The translations under genes and the position numbers were made by a program. A model generated the notes under the pieces. It ran no database searches. It saw only the letters and a list, made by a program, of their open reading frames with translations, and was not told the DNA's origin. Of a stretch of 64,000 nt of DNA, positions 47,917 to 62,451 are shown piece by piece. The first letter of the stretch is position 1. The number at the start of each line of letters is the position of its first letter. This DNA comes from Weissella confusa (GTDB lineage: Bacteria > Bacillota > Bacilli > Lactobacillales > Lactobacillaceae), in the NCBI GenBank assembly GCA_014332815.1, contig JACSZT010000003.1:1-64000 (forward strand), in the 5' to 3' direction.

Positions 47917-48510
47917 TCCTTAACACCTTGAATCATCTCATCAAACTTTTCAATCAAAGATGATTGTGCAACCACCGGGCGGACAGCATCTGCGTTTACT
48001 GCTCCCTGTGTCGCTAAATTCATTGCCATGAAGGTGACAAAACATAAAATTGCTGATCGTTTTTTCATTGTTTAACTCCTCTAAAAAGAAAGTGCCCTTT
48101 CTCCGTCCAATACCTCCGTACGGCCGGCGTTCACATCACGGGCCCAACGGCGGTTCTCTAGGTCTGGTGTATCAACTGCTCCGACAATCACGGGCTCTGA
48201 TTTTGCATTTTCAGAAACTGAAATATCCGTTACTTGCGTTGGCTTCATTTCACCATCTGGTGATTCAATAATCGGCTCGTTATAGTCGGATTCTGTGTGC
48301 CCACTGAACTTACTAGTGATTTTCTTACAACAAAAATAGCAAAACGCCCTCGCACGAAATTAGTGCGAGGGCGTTTTTTAGATTTCTGTTGTAACTGGGC
48401 GGCGCTTAACGCGATAAACAAAGACAGCTGATGCATTACCAATGACTAACATCATTAGCAAAAAGACAATTGGGTGGTTCTTAGCCATGCGAACTGGCCA
48501 AACACCTTCA
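47917..48510 (-). CDS. Small exported protein with C-terminal membrane anchor (160 aa)
   Basis: R 47963-48445 (+). Signal peptide MKKRSAILCFVTFMAMNLAT with cleavage near GAVNA-DA, an acidic outer part (KFDEMIQGVKDKFSGHTESD, ESPDGEMKPTQVTDISVSEN), then a C-terminal helix NHPIVFLLMMLVIGNASAVF and a basic tail VYRVKRRPVTTEI. The layout looks like a sortase-free surface anchor; no LPxTG is present. RBS agaggag before the ATG at 48068. It converges on the membrane gene to the right. Confidence 0.65.
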
Positions 48511-49500
48511 CCAACCGGTCGTAATAAGCGTGCTACATCTTTGGCATTTGGTATCATTCTTTTGTTGGATGTCTTAACCTTGCCATGGAACTTATGGACA
48601 CTATTAGCGATTGTCATCATCGTCTTCACGTGGATGGTTCTGATTAACCTCGACTTGAAGCCAAAATATCGCATGGGGATCTTCTCCTTGCTACAAGCGG
48701 TCACGGTTCTTGCGCTATTGCTCATTAACGTTAAGTGGTTAAACCTGCAAAACATCCTGGGCTTAATTATGTATTCTGGGGTTGCAACACTCGCAATGCC
48801 GGTTGTCATCTTCTATCAACAAAATACATTCTTAACATTGCCCTTTATTCTAAGTTTGTTGCCGTTGCTATTCAGTTACTTGTACTACATGAGTAGTATT
48901 TTCGTGTTAACGAGTGGTCAATGGCAACACAATCCTCTCTTAATGACCTATAGCCTAATTTTGGCATTAGCAATTTTCCTAACCTTCAACCGTGGTTTCT
49001 CACGCTGGCTGAATTTTGCGGTCATCTTGATTCCGATTGTGTTCTTGTACTTCCTATACAAGCAAGTCACGATTCAACAGATTATTTTGTTAGGATTACT
49101 TCCATTAAATCGACTTAACCAATTGGATGGACCCCAAGCGACTGTCTCATCAGCAGAGCCGCTTCACCGCGGACCACAACGGCGACCACAGCGTGTTGAT
49201 AACCGACCACAATGGCAACAAATCCAATGGTTTTCAATTCTATTTGCTGTCGTCTCACAATTGGCAATTTGGTGGGTTTATCCGCTCATTTATTCAAAAA
49301 AAGGTTGCAATTAACTTAATCGTCATTGTTCTGCTTCCCTTTCACAATTAATTCACTCTTTTACCTAAAAGTAATTATAACAAACTGTCCGAGACTGCGC
49401 CGAATTTGCTACAATTATAAGGTTAGTTTAGTTAATTACATTTATATGAAAAATATCATGATAAAGGAGGCCGTTCATGAATGACGATTATCAAGCCAGG
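48313..49500 (+). CDS. Polytopic membrane protein, unknown (280 aa)
   Basis: R 48484-49326 (-). Restored: [20 protein letters not shown], a polar arginine/glutamine region (PQRRPQRVDNRPQWQQ), then about eight helices, among them FSILFAVVSQLAIWWVYPLI, SLILALAIFLTF, FAVILIPIVFLYFLY, AMPVVIFYQQNTFLTLPFIL and FGIILLLDVLTLPWNLWTLL, ending VIFLQQK. RBS aaaggagg before the ATG at 49477. Divergent from the third HAD gene. No family recognised. Confidence 0.6.
48339..48380. terminator. Bidirectional terminator at 48.35 kb
   Basis: Perfect hairpin aaaacgccctcgcac / gtgcgagggcgttttt between convergent genes. Confidence 0.85.
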
Positions 49501-50490
49501 GGTAATCAACGCACCGTTATCTGACACATACGTAATGCGGTCAGGGTTAACCGGCTCAAAATAAGAACGCAATTGCTTATATTGGTTCCCACTTGCTGCG
49601 ACAAAGCGGATGCCACGTTCGTCCATTTGATCTAACAATGCCTCCATTCGTGCATAGTCAAATGTGCGATCATCACGTAGCAATGTACCGTCCATATCAA
49701 CTTGGTGAACCGTTGGATAGAATGTCTTCACAGCTGCAATCATTTCAGGGGTGGCGTGGTTTGAGACGTACGCCCCATTTGTACCTGACAAAATAATCAA
49801 ATTATCCATGTGTGCATGTGTCTCAGCATTCCATTGCAACACACGAGAAATTTGGTCTGGTGACAATGCTGATTCAGCCAATACCGTATTCTCGTGGGCC
49901 GCTAGTTGCTCAAGGCCAGTACGCTTGTTTACGCCTGGTGCCAAGATGTCAACTGATCCAAACCCTGAACCTGTGGTGTGTAGCTCTTCGCCAAAGACAT
50001 CACGCAATTGTTGCACATGATGGTGCACATCAACACCTTGGTCCCAAACAAGTGAGAATCGGAAAATACTATCTTCCACATCCATAAACTTCTACGCACC
50101 GCCCAACAAGGCTTCGATTGTGTCCAAAACCCCGTTGTGGTTATTATCGTTTACGGCCAAATTATTAATACGAACCTTCATAAAGTCCTCAGCGTTTGGC
50201 ATAACGAATGGATACTTCACATAGCGAAGCATCTCCAAATCATTACCATTGTCACCAAAGGCTGCCATCTCTTCAGGCTTGATATCCCACTTCGTTGTTT
50301 CTGAATCGATGACTCGTCGCTTTTTGAAAAACACAACGTTTCCTCCGCCTCTATAAATCTAAAATGCGCAACCAATAGTTAGTTACGCATGTCAATCCTA
50401 TCCATTATAGCAGTTTATTAGACCGCGTATAGGCTTTTAGTACAACGATAACGCTTACTTAGTAAAAACTGACTCATCATCGTCATCAAA
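49303..50490 (-). CDS. Cof-type HAD-IIB phosphatase (283 aa), third copy
   Basis: R 49477-50328 (+). [20 protein letters not shown] forms across the 49303/49698 join; then [31 protein letters not shown] region, [33 protein letters not shown] and [11 protein letters not shown], ending [17 protein letters not shown] stands where most copies have GDGMND, still with both motif IV aspartates. It precedes the uppS operon. Confidence 0.82.
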
Positions 50491-51282
50491 CCAGTTTTCA
50501 GTTGAAAATGCGTACAGTGTCAGTACCTTAACGCCCAAATCACTGGCCGTCTTGGTAATGTCCTTAACCACTTCCATACCACGTTGGTGACCGGCAACAC
50601 GAGGCAAGTTTTGTCGCTTAGCCCAGCGTCCGTTTCCATCCATAATAATCGCAATATGGTTAGGAATACGCGTCTTATCTAATTGTGAAAAGTTCAAAAC
50701 CATCCCTGTATTATTAGCAGTTTGCGCAATCGCATCATTAACGGCACGTTGCGTATCGGCGGGTAGTTGATCGACATACCCCATCACGTTGACACGGACG
50801 TTGTTTGCAATCAACTCAGGTACGAAGGTATCAAAAAACTTTCCAGGCAATTTCATCAAGAACCCGACTTCAGTCTCAGGACGCTGGAAATTAGACAAAC
50901 GCATTTCACCACTAGTACGAATCAACAAATCTGGGTCTGCGTATTCGCCAAGTGGTGCTGTCATCATTGCGTTGCTAATCGTCGCTTCATCAATCTCTTC
51001 TGGCTTAAGTTCACCAGCCGCGACTTGTTGGGCCAACGTTTGCACGCCCGTCACGATTTCTGCACGACCACCATAATTCAAGGTGACAATGGCCGTAATG
51101 ACACGTGTCTTCATAGTCCTAAACTTCCTCTATTTTTTATCACTTTTATTTTCTGCGATCCCACCAAAACGACGATCACGTGCTTGGTAAGTTGCAATGG
51201 CCCCTTCGAAAACAGATTGTGTCATCTCAGGCCAGTGTTCGTCGACAAAGACGAATTCAGCATATGCCAATTGCCACAACAG
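50293..51282 (-). CDS. uppS: Isoprenyl (undecaprenyl diphosphate) synthase UppS (262 aa)
   Basis: R 50449-51237 (+). Makes the C55 carrier for wall synthesis. Start GTG at 50334 with RBS ggaggaaac: [40 protein letters not shown] (catalytic D), [39 protein letters not shown]-type, [20 protein letters not shown] and [16 protein letters not shown]. It heads the uppS-cdsA-rseP-proS-polC order that is conserved in Firmicutes. cdsA follows after 15 bases. Confidence 0.92.
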
Positions 51283-52074
51283 TGCTTGGATGGCATCCCA
51301 CAAACCAACTGGTAACGTCATTACCAAGGCACCAACCATCGTCAAAATTGCTCCAAAATCAACTAACAACGTCTTGCGCATCAAGACGACTTCGGCAGCC
51401 GCAATCACTGCGAGTACTGATGCTGCCACTTGAATCCAAATACCGCCCACGTACAAGATTGGCAAGAAAATCGCCAATGCCAAAAAGGCAAACATTAGTG
51501 TATCTAGCCCAGCGTTACGGGCAGCCACCATCATGCCAAATCCCATACCAACATACATCATCGTCAATGTGAATACACCAGCATCTTCGAAGCTAAACTT
51601 GTTCTTAGCAATTACCGTGTGCAACAACATCAAGATAACAAAGATGTACAACAATGATGAGCGGTGCAAGACAACCGACACGATGCTGATGATAATCATG
51701 ACTGGCCAGCTGTACGCTTGTGGGAAGAAGTACGTGTAAACTGCCGCTGCGATAACCGCAACCACCGTTCCACCGATTGAACCTTCCCAAGTCTTGTTTG
51801 GTGAAATCTTCGTTAGCTTGTGCTTACCAAGCTTGCGACCAATCATGTAGGCCCCTGAATCAGTCAACCAAACAACAATTTCCCCCAGGCTTACGAATCT
51901 TTTAGTTTAGTGGAACAAACCAATCAAGTACATCAATGGCAAAACAATCAACATCGAGTCGAAACGATCCAAGATACCACCGTGACCAGGCAACACGTTT
52001 CCTGAGTCCTTAACCTTGTAGAAACGCTTCAAACCAGATTCAATCAAATCACCAAATTGACCGGCTACAGAAAA
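51085..52074 (-). CDS. cdsA: Phosphatidate cytidylyltransferase CdsA (263 aa)
   Basis: R 51253-52044 (+). Makes CDP-diacylglycerol for phospholipid synthesis. [10 protein letters not shown], helices [34 protein letters not shown], and the family signature [67 protein letters not shown], ending YLIGLFH. RBS gaggaag before the ATG at 51114. rseP follows about 100 bases later. Confidence 0.92.
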
Positions 52075-55638
<3,564 letters not shown>

Positions 55639-58600
55639 TGCTGCAATAGCGTTTGGAATTGTTCTTGTGCGGTCAACGCCATGTTAGGTGCTCCCTTCTC
55701 TCATTTTTCAATATGCGTTTAATTATACCTTGTTCTAGTTACAACAACGTATCGAATTAACATACAAACAAAAAACGCCATCCAACTTAATGGATAGCGT
55801 TTAGCGGATCAAGCCGAACGGGCAATTCGGCGATCAGTCAAATGCAATTGGTAAGTGGTCTGCGCAATATTAGCAAAAGCCGTTTGCATACGTGCCACCA
55901 AAGCGGCCATATCTTGCACCGGTGGTAGAGCGGGCATTTCCAAGTGGAACTGCCAGACTTTAGACTGTTTGTGCACGGCTAGCTTGGTCAACGCAGTTTG
56001 TTGCAAACTAGCAGGGACTTCCTCGTATTGCAAGGTGCTTTCAATAATTGGCAAACCAGTTTGACGAGCATAATTCGCCCAAACTGCTGTATCGAACGTC
56101 AAACGCAATTGGTTGTCAGCGATTTGTGGCAACACATGGGCAAACGCCTGACGGAAAGCACCCGGTTCATTTTGATGTTGCTGCAACACCCACGTCCAAT
56201 AATCAACGATTTGTTGGGCATCTGGTTGTGTAGCACCGCTACCACCACCATTACGTGGTGCAGATTGACGTTGCTTAGCTGCTTGTTCAATTTGCACCTT
56301 GGCCATTTCGGCTAGTTGTTGGTCTTGAGCAGCACGTTGCGCCATGACTTGTGCGTGTGATTCAGCGGCCAATTGTTCATCAACTTGAATGTTAAATGGT
56401 AATTGATAGCCAACCCCAAGCTTCTTATAGCGTGAGAACTTCTTCAAGATAAATGAACTCGTGTAATCAGTCACCTTCATCGTCAACAATTGACGTTCAG
56501 ACTTCAAAACACGCACTTCAGCGTCAAAGACATATCCTTCAACGATAACAGAACGTTCTTCAGTCTCGATGTCCGCCATCTTAGTGATTTCTGCATCAGA
56601 AGCAATCTTGCGACCAAGGGTACCTGGTATAACGGAGTGCGTGTGCAATTCAATGCGCTTCTTCTCCCCTTCATAAGGATCAATGCGTGGCGCATGCTTA
56701 ATAACTTCGATGTCGTAGGCCGTCATCGTCAAATCACGCACAAAATCATCTTGTTGGATCGGACCGCGGGCACGAATCCACGTACCTGGCTTCAAGTCAG
56801 CAAAGAAGGCTTCGTCATTTTCATCGAAAATGATTGGCTCACCATCTTCAACCAAGTTAACTTCAACACCATAAATCATCTTGATGTCATTCTTAGCTGC
56901 AGAGGATGCTGCTTCTGGGAATCCTTGGGCACCAGCTGTATCAGTCACAGCAATGGCGTCCATGCCCCACTTTGCAGCTTGCTTCACGTAGTCACCAATC
57001 CCGTTAGTGGCATCCATTGTCGACATTGACGTCAAATCAACCGTGGTTTGACTTAGTGGGAACCCAGGGTCGATGAACTCAGAGAATTCAGCAACCACGT
57101 TTCCCTTAACCATGCGGACGGCTGACAATTCAATGACCCGATCATAGGCAGCTGAAAGACCAGTCGTCTCGACGTCGAATACTACAAATTCGGCTTCATC
57201 AAGCTTCGTGTGATTTGGGTGCTATAGGAAACGGGCCAAAATCAACGTATCAATAACCGGGTTTGAAATTGGGCCTAACCCGTGACGGGCATAACCTTCT
57301 TGCATGAACCCCATATCAAATGTGACGTTGTGCCCAACCAAAATGGCATCCCCATAGAATTCACGGAACTCTTCGAAGACCTGCTTCTCTGATTTAGAAC
57401 CACGCACCATATCATCCGTTTTCCACGCATCGTTATCCATCATGTGGTCATTCAATTGGTCAGCATATTCAATGCCATATTCTTCACGTGCTTGTTCCAA
57501 GAAGACACGGTTCAAATGTCCGGTCGTTTCAGAGTCAAAGATGGCACGGTGGTGTTGCTCCAGCACAATACCGAAGTGCTTTGCCAGCGTGTTCAAACGG
57601 TATGAACGCATATTTGGGATCAAAGCTTCCCAGAACTCACCAGTACTATCACCAGTTCCAAGAAGCAATCCTTCACGGTACTTGTTCAACAAAGAACGCG
57701 GTACACGTGGCACACGCTGCAAGTACTTCGTGTTTGATTCAGAAATCATCTTATACAGGTTCTTAACACCCTCTTGCTTTTGCACCAACACAACCGCGTG
57801 ATTAGGGCGACCATGGTAGTGAACATCCCCAGTCACAACAACTGGCTTGCCCAATTCATCCCCAATCTTCACCGCTTGCATCATCAAATCACGCAAACGA
57901 GCCTCATCTTGGATCAATTCACCTTCCAAAGCCGGCACATAATTAGCTGATGGCTGAATTTCGATGTAATCGTAGTATTCTGCCTTAGCCTTAGCTGCAG
58001 CATACCCCTTCTGCTCAATCATGTCCGCAACAACGTGGGTATTATCAATGACCAACTTCTTAGCTAGGTCTTCACCCATCCAAGCGAAGTCATCCAACAA
58101 TTCTTGTGTCGTACGGAAATGCATATCCGGCAAACTATAACGGTTCAACGGATTAGCACCACCTTGGGAACTAATCAAAATCTTACGGTAGATGGCATCC
58201 TCAGGGTTGAGTCGCTGGGCAACCAGGTAAATAACCGAGAACCCATTGGAAATGATTGAACGTAGCTCCTGCTCAATACGCGCCTCAATGATTTCAGGCA
58301 GCGGATTACCATACATACGATAGGCCGTTGCATATGACTTTTCACGAATTTCATCATCGGCCGTTGGCATGTTAGGTGGATAGTTTCCACCCTTAATCGC
58401 CTCGACCTCTCTGAGCTTTTCCGGCAAATCATAACCAGATTCATATTCACGTGGGTCAACGAACTCAACATAGTCACCACTCTCACTACGATAGTGTGGT
58501 GGCAACGCGTTAACTTCCGTAATTCCCGCAAGCAAAGCAATCAATGATGATCCAACAGAACCACGTGATCCAACCAAGTACCCGTCCTTATTAGACTTAG

Positions 58601-60192
58601 CCACCAACTCGGCAACCGTCGCAATTGTTCCAGCACGGAATACGTTATTCTCACCAAACAGTGACTTCATATAGTTGTGGGCAAATGGTTGGTAGTCACC
58701 TGAGAAATTCAAATCGATATCGGGAACCTTGTTTCCCTTAAATCCCAAGAAAGTCTCAAACGGAATATTGTGCCCATCCCCAATCAACTTCGTCCCATCA
58801 ATTGGTAAATCATCAGCTGGGAACTGAATTGGTGTGAAGTCATAGATTTCCATGTCGTCCGGCACAATCAAAATACCAGCCGGGTGTTGCCCAGTCGTAC
58901 GCTTAACACCGGTTGCTCCCATCGCCAAACGTTCAACTTCAGCACCACGGAAACTAATATCGTGGTCACGCTCATAAGCCTTCACATATCCAAACGCTGT
59001 CTTGTCAACACCCAACGACTCTGGTGATGAGAACAAGCTCATAACACCCGGATCGTTCATCGGAATTGTTTGTGGGTCGATTCCTGACATATCCTGTAGG
59101 GCACGAATCATCGTCGGATCATCGTGTCCCAGAATATCCATCTTCAAGATATTATCGTGAATTGAGTGGAAATCGAAGTGCGTCGTACGCCAAGTAGCTG
59201 AAGTACCGATTGTCGCCACACCACGTTGAATCAACTCATCAGCGTTACCACGCCAAACGTCAGTACCGTGAGACAGACCAGAAATCTGTAGCAGTTCTGA
59301 ATAATTCTTAGGGTGCGTCTCTTCCAACATACCGCGAACAAAGGCGGTACCAAATTCAGGCACACCCAACGTTCCTGTCTTAGAGAAGATTTGGTCCTCA
59401 GCACGCGGGAACATATACTTAATCTTCAAACCAGATTCGATATACCACTCCGGTACACCAGCGGCACGCATTTCTGCTTGGTACTCATCTGAGATTCCCT
59501 TACCCTTACGCACCTTTTCCATGATTTGGAATGATGATTCAGGTTGTACACCGTAGTTAATCAAGTCGGTCATGATCTTGTCACGCGTTCCGATAACCTT
59601 ATCCTTAGCCGATGCTTCATTTCCCATCTTACGAATCTCTTGAATACGTGCTTTGGTCGTGTTCAATCCACGAGACATCGCCACGATATCAAAGTTGCTT
59701 GCACGCACAGAGAAGTAGGCTGCGTAGTACAACGTTGGGAAGTACACCTTAAAGTAGGCAATACGTAACGCCATCAAAACATACGCTGCCGCGTGGAATT
59801 CACGTTCCGCACGCGCAGCAATAATACGCTTGGCAACGTTATCTCCCAAACCTGGTACGGCGTTAAATGGTGCAATCAACGTATCACCGTCCAACAACCA
59901 CTGTTCTGAATCAGACTTATAAAGATCAACCATGCTGAACTTAATACCACGTTCAAGCGCTTCATTAGCTAACTCTAGCACAGTCATCAAATCCACGAAT
60001 ATTTTCCGAACAATACAAAAGGGACTCCCATCACTGAGAGTCCCTTGTTTTATATCTATATATAGTAGTTTCTATTAGAACAAAGCCAATTGGTTTTCAT
60101 CCGGCATCCCCGCAAGCACACCGTTTTCATCAAGATAATCCATCAACGTCTTAGAAACACCACCACGTTGGGCAAGATCTTCCTTTGACAAA
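55639..60192 (-). CDS. polC: DNA polymerase III PolC-type alpha subunit (1439 aa)
   Basis: R 55793-60112 (+). Main replicative polymerase of Firmicutes with built-in 3'-5' exonuclease. Restored: [17 protein letters not shown]-fold with [11 protein letters not shown]-like parts, PHP domain [17 protein letters not shown]..., exonuclease with [40 protein letters not shown] and [20 protein letters not shown], polymerase core with [48 protein letters not shown] and [15 protein letters not shown], and the end [12 protein letters not shown] gaagggag before the ATG at 55682. The raw window shows two large frames in reversed order. Confidence 0.94.
55769..55802. terminator. Terminator upstream of polC
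   Basis: Hairpin aaaacgccatcca / tggatagcgttt beside an A run. Confidence 0.7.
60015..60047. terminator. Terminator after polC
   Basis: Hairpin aaagggactcccatc / gagagtccctt. Confidence 0.8.
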
Positions 60193-60471
60193 TGTTTCAT
60201 CGAAACGATATTCAGTTTTCAATGACCTACGTCGTCGCCTTGACGACTTAATCTATAATACAGAAGTCATAATCAATTGTCAACAACTAATTTCACTTTC
60301 TGTTCACATGTTGTTCACATGCGTCGTACCTGTTATTTGGTACTTGAATAATATACCCCTAAATGGAATGTTCGTCAACTGCTAAGATTATTAACAGAAG
60401 TTAAACGAATTTACTAGCGAATTGACTTCGCAAATGTTTTTGCATCAAGCTTAGCTTGATGACCCTACACA
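60193..60471 (-). promoter_or_regulatory. Tandem rRNA promoters and 16S leader
   Basis: R 60193-60471 (+). Two strong promoters read on this strand: TTGACG at 60373-60378 with TATATT at 60350-60355, and TTGACA at 60278-60283 with TATTAT at 60255-60260, both 17 bases apart. Downstream lies a leader with antitermination-like gtcgtcaaggcgacgac and gaaaactgaat. The record ends within this leader, just before 16S would begin. Confidence 0.75.
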
Positions 60472-60586
60472 TCCTCAGTGCCATCATCACTACACGTTAT
60501 TTAACTGAGAAGTTATTAGGCCTCTCAAAACTGAATCATAATTTGTAAATCAAACTTCGTTTGAGCCTTACACCACGTTTTCAACT

Positions 60587-60669
60587 TGGTTAAGTCCTCG
60601 AACCATTAGTACTAGTCCGCTCCATGCGTCGCCGCACTTCCACTTCTAGCCTATCTACCTCATCATCTC
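60587..60669 (-). rRNA. 3' end of 23S rRNA (partial)
   Basis: R 60472-60554 (+). Reads AGATGATGAGGTAGATAGGC, GTGCGGCGACGCATGGAGCG and GACTAGTACTAATGGTTCGA to GGACTTAACCAAGTTG, the conserved last part of 23S. The record starts here, so 16S and most of 23S are missing: a normal short-read assembly break at an rRNA operon. Confidence 0.85.
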
Positions 60670-61065
60670 CAACTGAGCTAAGTCGGCATAACTCCGAATG
60701 TCGGGCTCGAACCGACGACAACACGATTAACAGTCGTGTGCTCTACCAACTGAGCTAATTCGGAATAATCAAAGCATAGCGACGTCCTATCCTCGCAGGA
60801 AGCGATCCTCCAACTACTTTCGGCGCTACTGAGCTTAACTTCTGTGTTCGGTATGGGAACAGGTGTGGGGAACAGGTGTGACCTCAATGCCATCATCACG
60901 ACACGCGTTATTTCTAACTTACAAGTCATTATTCTACGTAAGAATCAACATGTTGTCAATACTTTTGTATGATGAATAATGAGGACTCTCGAAATAAAAA
61001 AACACCTTCGAGCGAAGTGGGGGATTCGAACCCTCGACCTACGGTTTACGATACCGTTGCTCTAC
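60670..61065 (-). tRNA. tRNA-Thr (CGT)-like gene, first copy, 3' end abnormal
   Basis: The 5' part (GCCGACTTAGCTCAGTTG) is at 60670-60687 and the rest at 61017-61065; they join as ...CAGTTG-GTAGAGCAACGGTATCGTAAACCGT. Anticodon loop ATCGTAA gives CGT (Thr). The T-arm GAGGGTTCGAATCCCCC is mispaired and no AGTCGGC follows to pair with the acceptor; a terminator comes at once. It looks like a chimera of two tRNA genes joined in the shared GGTTCGAATCCC. Confidence 0.5.
60692..60764 (-). tRNA. tRNA-Asn (GTT), first copy
   Basis: R 60772-60844 (+). Complete inside one block: acceptor TCCGAAT / ATTCGGA, D-arm AGCTCAGTTGGTAGAGC, anticodon loop CTGTTAA, T-arm GTCGGTTCGAGCCCGAC. It follows 5S by about 10 bases. 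Confidence 0.92.
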
Positions 61066-61263
61066 CCCGTTGCTCTACCAACTGAGCTAAGTCGGCATAA
61101 CTCCGAATGTCGGGCTCGAACCGACGACAACACGATTAACAGTCGTGTGCTCTACCAACTGAGCTAATTCGGAATAATAAATGCATCGCGACGTCCTATC
61201 CTCGCAGGAAGCGATCCTCCAACTACTTTCGGCGCTATTGAGCTTAACTTCTGTGTTCGGTAT
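60868..61263 (-). rRNA. rrf: 5S rRNA, second copy (split over two blocks)
   Basis: The 5' part (tgtcgtgatgatggcattgaggtcacacctgttccc) is at 60868-60904 and the rest (ataccgaacacag to gacgtcgc) at 61187-61263. It differs from copy one by at least C/T changes (attgagg; ctcaatagc). A TTGACA / TAGAAT promoter-like pair and an anti-terminator-rich leader precede it. Confidence 0.75.
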
Positions 61264-61461
61264 TCACCTTGTAAGTCCCCGACTTGCGCTTCATAAATTT
61301 CAGCTCCAGTGCGCCACTTATCAACTTCAGCTTCAGAGGCCTTTAAGGCCGCTTCTAACTCAATAATTCGCTCTTCTTCGTTCATGACAACTCTCCTTTC
61401 GACTGCACGATTGTACAAAAAAACCATGGGGGATTCGAACCCTCGACCTACGGTTTACGAT
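61066..61461 (-). tRNA. tRNA-Thr (CGT)-like gene, second copy, abnormal
   Basis: The 5' part is at 61066-61096 and the rest at 61429-61461. The join gives ACGGG-ATCGTAAACCGT, one base different from copy one, which breaks a stem pair, and the gene again lacks the AGTCGGC acceptor strand, ending CCCCCATGG. Another tRNA chimera or a repeat-collapse error is the likely reason. Confidence 0.4.
61101..61173 (-). tRNA. tRNA-Asn (GTT), second copy
   Basis: Identical to the copy at 60692-60764 and complete inside one block. It again follows 5S and precedes the same Thr-like start, so the 5S-Asn-Thr unit is duplicated. Confidence 0.92.
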
Positions 61462-61659
61462 CCTGGTACCCATTTTTAACGTTCATTTAGTTGAGCTTGT
61501 AGTTGCTTAATCTTATTGATTAAGGCGTCTTGAATGATTGCTGCATTTTGATCAGCAACCATTGGCTGAGGTGTCATAACAACCGCTTCTGATGTTTGTT
61601 GCTTTAGTTGTTGGTTCTCAAGGGCTAGTCGATCAAGTTCCGCTGCCATTTCTTGCAAA
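61264..61659 (-). CDS. Small coiled-coil protein (101 aa), unknown
   Basis: R 61340-61645 (+). MNEEERIIELEAALKASEAE, VDKWRTGAEIYEAQVGDLQG, DLQEMAAELDRLALENQQLK, a QTSEAVVMTPQPMVADQ linker and a last helix INKIKQLQAQLNER. Two heptad blocks suggest a dimeric coiled coil, YabA- or ZapB-like in form only. RBS aaaggaga before the ATG at 61385. It converges with the HesB-like gene over a perfect hairpin. Confidence 0.6.
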
Positions 61660-61857
61660 ATTTTGACACGGTCATCGACAGCGACTTGGGGCCTGTTTAC
61701 ATTAAGGGGTATACGAAGGCACAAATGGACAGCGACATGCGTCTAGATGTTGATAAGTATCTTCGTTATAGCTTGTCAGGTCCATCAGGGACGCTTGATT
61801 CTAACGTCGGATTGCGTGACATTCAAATGGCATAGCAAAAATGGGTACCAGAAATAT
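61462..61857. terminator. Terminator split by a block boundary (61.46/61.85 kb)
   Basis: ctggtacccattttt (61463-61477) and aaaaatgggtaccag (61837-61851) are exact complements 360 bases apart. After re-inversion they form one hairpin with 15-base arms and a short loop between the convergent coiled-coil and HesB-like genes. Confidence 0.85.
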
Positions 61858-62055
61858 TATGGGGGCAGGAGGTGGATACTATGTTTTTAACAATTTCAGA
61901 TGCAGCAAAGGCTAAGCTTGCTGCTAAGCTAACACCAACAACCAAAATCGTCTTGGATTTTGATGACGGCGTTGGACCGTTTTCAGATGCCGGGATGTGT
62001 ACACTAGACGTCGCTTTTAACGTGGTCTTGTGTGAGGCTAAGGATTTAACTAACG
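61660..62055 (+). CDS. HesB-like iron-sulfur cluster biosynthesis family protein (116 aa)
   Basis: R 61682-62032 (-). MFLTISDAAKAKLAAKLTPT, KIVLDFDDGVGPFSDAGMCT, LDVAFNVVLCE, NDFDTVIDSDLGPVYIKGYT, then LSGPSGTLDSNVGLRDIQMA. FDDGVGPFS..G.C.L and YIKGYT mark the lactobacillar HesB-like group; the single cysteine suggests no classic A-type cluster scaffold. RBS aggaggtgg before the ATG at 61881. Role in Fe-S assembly is inferred only from the fold family. Confidence 0.72.
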
Positions 62056-62451
62056 AACGACTTGTAATAGCTCCGGCAATTGCACCAATAATAGCTCCCA
62101 CAATCAATGTCCAAATTAAATGCATAATTAAATCCCTCCTATGTCCTATAGCTTACTTTAACTCTATCAACAATAAATTACCCGTACAACGACTTGGCCG
62201 ACAGTTCACGCTTTTGTGCAAAGACTTTTGTACGTTACCGTTCATCATGGTACGCAACTCCCGTTCACCTTATTTCTTATTAGCTTTTACAAAAATCCAT
62301 GACACCACTAACACAACGATAATCGCACCGATAATTGATGGTATCAATGCCATCCCTGCTAGTGATGGACCCCAGTCACCTAAAATCATTTGTCCTAGCC
62401 ATGATCCAACTAGTCCAGCCACGATGTTGGCAATCCATCCCATTGATGCGC
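62056..62451 (-). CDS. GlsB/YeaQ/YmgE family stress membrane protein (83 aa)
   Basis: R 62184-62435 (+). MHLIWTLIVGAIIGAIAGAI, TSRCASMGWIANIVAGLVGS, WLGQMILGDWGPSLAGMALI and PSIIGAIIVVLVVSWIFVKA with three glycine-zipper helices, the transglycosylase-associated family pattern. RBS taggaggg before the ATG at 62125. Usually induced by general stress. A terminator after it is split: gcaactcccgttc (62254) and gaaacgggagtc (62630). Confidence 0.82.

Larger units (their letters stand above)
60472..60867 (-). rRNA. rrf: 5S rRNA, first copy (split over two blocks)
   Basis: R about 60645-60758 (+). The 5' part (gtagtgatgatggcactgagga) is at 60472-60496 and the rest (cacacctgttcccataccg to gaggataggacgtcgc) at 60779-60867. 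Re-inversion joins them into a typical 5S of about 115 bases. Confidence 0.8.

Noticed and set aside
60861-61077. Short direct repeats (gggaacaggtgtg at 60855/60868; ccgttgctctacc at 61054/61067)
   Set aside because: They arise because two copies of 5S and tRNA halves are brought together by block inversion; they vanish on restoration.
61459-61851. Distant inverted repeat ctggtacccattttt as a transposon or integron end
   Set aside because: After restoration it is a single terminator hairpin between convergent genes.
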